This document shows, piece by piece, positions 5,585 through 6,323 of a stretch of 6,323 bases of DNA. The stretch is taken from positions 1 to 6,323 of the forward strand of contig JAIELM010000223.1 of NCBI GenBank assembly GCA_019752975.1, read 5' to 3'. Source of the stretch: Undibacterium sp. (GTDB taxonomy: Bacteria; Pseudomonadota; Gammaproteobacteria; Burkholderiales; Burkholderiaceae_D). Below the pieces are notes generated by a model that was not told the DNA's origin, ran no database searches, and saw only the letters and a program-made list of their open reading frames with translations. Made by a program: the position numbers and the translations under genes. How positions within the stretch are numbered: position 1 is the stretch's first letter; every line of letters starts with the position of its first letter.

Positions 5585-5962
5585 TTATTTATTTTTACGG
5601 TTGAGTTCTTCACGCAGAATGCGTAGATCGTCCTGCAATGCCTGTGCTGCGGCCTGTGCCTTACTTGAATTGGCTTTACTCTGCGCTAGCTTGGCGTCTG
5701 CTTGTGCTGACGTAGCGAGCTCGTTGGCGAGTTGGTAATCACCAGCATTCATGGCAGCATTTACTCGTTGCATTTTTTCGCGTGCCATTGCCATTTCTGC
5801 AGGAGCCAATTCCGTCGCACCTGCGCCAGAGGCGCTTTCCACTGCCGCCGCTGAAACCGCTATCTGGGTCTTTGCAGGCGCCTCCAAACTGCTACATCCC
5901 ACGATGACTACCATGTATGCCGCGCCGATGATTAAACCCATTTTTTGTTTGATATTCTTCAT
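5585..5962 (-). CDS. DUF4398 domain-containing lipoprotein
   Basis: A 125-residue lipoprotein. The N-terminus MKNIKQKMG leads into a hydrophobic stretch and a lipobox (VIVGC, Cys23) followed by Ser-Ser, which predicts outer-membrane anchoring. The mature part fits DUF4398: ELAPAEMAMAREKMQRVNAA (51-70), then NAGDYQLANELATSAQADAKLAQ (72-94), and a helical charged end (DDLRILREELNRKNK). It is the stand-alone counterpart of the module in the next gene, 14 bases downstream, so the two may interact or form a duplicated pair. The biochemical role of DUF4398 is not known to me; an envelope-structural role is inferred. The frame opens earlier (ATG 5986), but ATG 5962 is chosen because GGAG stands seven bases upstream and the signal peptide then has a normal length. 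Confidence 0.9.
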   Translation of the reverse strand: MKNIKQKMGLIIGAAYMVVIVGCSSLEAPAKTQIAVSAAAVESASGAGATELAPAEMAMAREKMQRVNAAMNAGDYQLANELATSAQADAKLAQSKANSSKAQAAAQALQDDLRILREELNRKNK

Positions 5963-5975
5963 TTTTATTCTCCAG
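5963..5975 (-). promoter_or_regulatory. Ribosome binding site of the DUF4398 lipoprotein gene
   Basis: CTGGAGAATAAAA before ATG 5962, with GGAG at 5973-5970 and a seven-base spacer. This decides the start: the upstream in-frame ATG at 5986 would put the Shine-Dalgarno inside the coding region. Confidence 0.7.
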
Positions 5976-6018
5976 TTATTAAGCAAATTTTTGTAGTGCG
6001 ATTAAGTTATACGTGTTT

Positions 6019-6058
6019 CAATGTGCTCGTTCCGTACGCTGACACACATTGGACCAAT
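6019..6058. promoter_or_regulatory. Palindromes upstream of the lipoprotein operon, possible operator
   Basis: CAATGTG (6019-6025) and CACATTG (6045-6051) form a seven-base inverted repeat with a 19-base spacer. It abuts the 11-base palindrome ATTGGACCAAT (6048-6058). They lie 57-96 bases before the lipoprotein start, where a promoter and operator are expected. Between them and the gene, minus-strand TATAAC (6013-6008) is a possible -10, with CGGAAC 17 bases upstream; the GGAAC could suggest an ECF-type -35, but this is weak. An attenuated terminator of the preceding glycine-zipper gene is the alternative. Confidence 0.3.
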
Positions 6059-6092
6059 AGATTCCCGCTCTCGCAAGAACGAGGATCTCAAA

Positions 6093-6323
6093 CTATAAAC
6101 GTGGCTCCCCCTGACGATTAACCGCAATCGTATTTCCCGGTGGGTGGCTCATTTGGACACGATGCGTAATACCGCGATATTGATAAGTAACATCCCAATA
6201 TTCTGGCGTAGTGTTGGCGTTGTCTTCGCAGCGACGAACATCACGTCCATATTGATTATCGCGTCCTACATTGGAACCTAAAGCACCACCGGCTATTGCT
6301 CCACCTACAGTGGCGATATCTCG
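6093..6323 (-). CDS. Glycine-zipper (17 kDa surface-antigen-like) envelope protein, 5' end cut by window
   Basis: The C-terminal 76 residues of an envelope protein; the start lies beyond the right edge. The visible part begins with a glycine-zipper stretch (VGGAIAGGALGSNVGR, about visible residues 6-21), the Rick_17kDa_Anti/2TM glycine-zipper pattern. It is followed by a single Cys (DVRRCEDN) and a small C-terminal domain with the pattern W-D-V-T-Y-x-Y-R-G (43-51) and MSHPPGNTIAVN (58-69), common in such proteins. They are usually lipoproteins or secreted envelope proteins of unknown role; the signal peptide cannot be seen here. Stop is TAG at 6095-6093. It is separated from the lipoprotein operon by 130 bases, so it may be a separate transcript. 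No Shine-Dalgarno or start can be assessed. Confidence 0.85.
   Translation of the reverse strand, partial: RDIATVGGAIAGGALGSNVGRDNQYGRDVRRCEDNANTTPEYWDVTYQYRGITHRVQMSHPPGNTIAVNRQGEPRL

Noticed and set aside
5963..5986. Eight-residue N-terminal extension of the small lipoprotein (ATG 5986)
   Set aside because: The Shine-Dalgarno GGAG lies inside this stretch and the signal peptide is normal from ATG 5962.

Overview
The window looks like ordinary chromosome of a Gram-negative proteobacterium, most likely a beta-proteobacterium (Burkholderiales, perhaps Undibacterium-like). The clues are the gene families and architectures: a DUF4212/VC_2705-type symporter pair, a TctE-like kinase, DUF883 and YqjE-like proteins, and DUF4398 plus OmpA-like lipoproteins. 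GC content looks moderate. The taxonomic call is inference. Every supported gene reads on the minus strand, so the window is described from its right end in the direction of transcription.

Right end (6323 to 6093): the C-terminal part of a glycine-zipper envelope protein, cut by the window edge. A 130-base gap with small palindromes follows. Next come two lipoprotein genes in tandem: a 125-residue DUF4398 lipoprotein (5962 to 5585) and, 14 bases further, a 316-residue lipoprotein with DUF4398, an alanine-rich coiled coil and a C-terminal OmpA peptidoglycan-binding domain (5570 to 4620). Then a two-gene membrane unit, DUF883 (YqjD/ElaB-like, 4491 to 4186) and a YqjE/holin-superfamily-like protein (4189 to 3827), joined by an ATGA overlap.

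Middle (3521 to 3826): 306 bases without a credible gene. They hold a MITE-like nested palindrome (outer arms 3560-3578/3709-3727, inner arms 3593-3607/3673-3687), an 11-base direct repeat flanking it, and a diverged second copy of its core sequence at 3786-3812.

Left half (3514 to 1): a tight three-gene operon. A TctE/QseC-type sensor histidine kinase is followed after 17 bases by a DUF4212 small symporter subunit, which overlaps by ATGA a large sodium:solute symporter of the ActP/VC_2705 type. The symporter stays open to the left edge (535 residues visible). The likely reading is a substrate-responsive uptake system for a small organic acid, with its sensor encoded in the same transcript. 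No response regulator gene is visible beside the kinase. The symporter carries a canonical EF-hand-like loop and a long hydrophilic insert.

I see no tRNA, rRNA, CRISPR array, transposase or prophage module. The most noteworthy points are the kinase-transporter operon without an adjacent regulator, the EF-hand loop in the transporter, and the composite palindromic repeat beside the kinase start.
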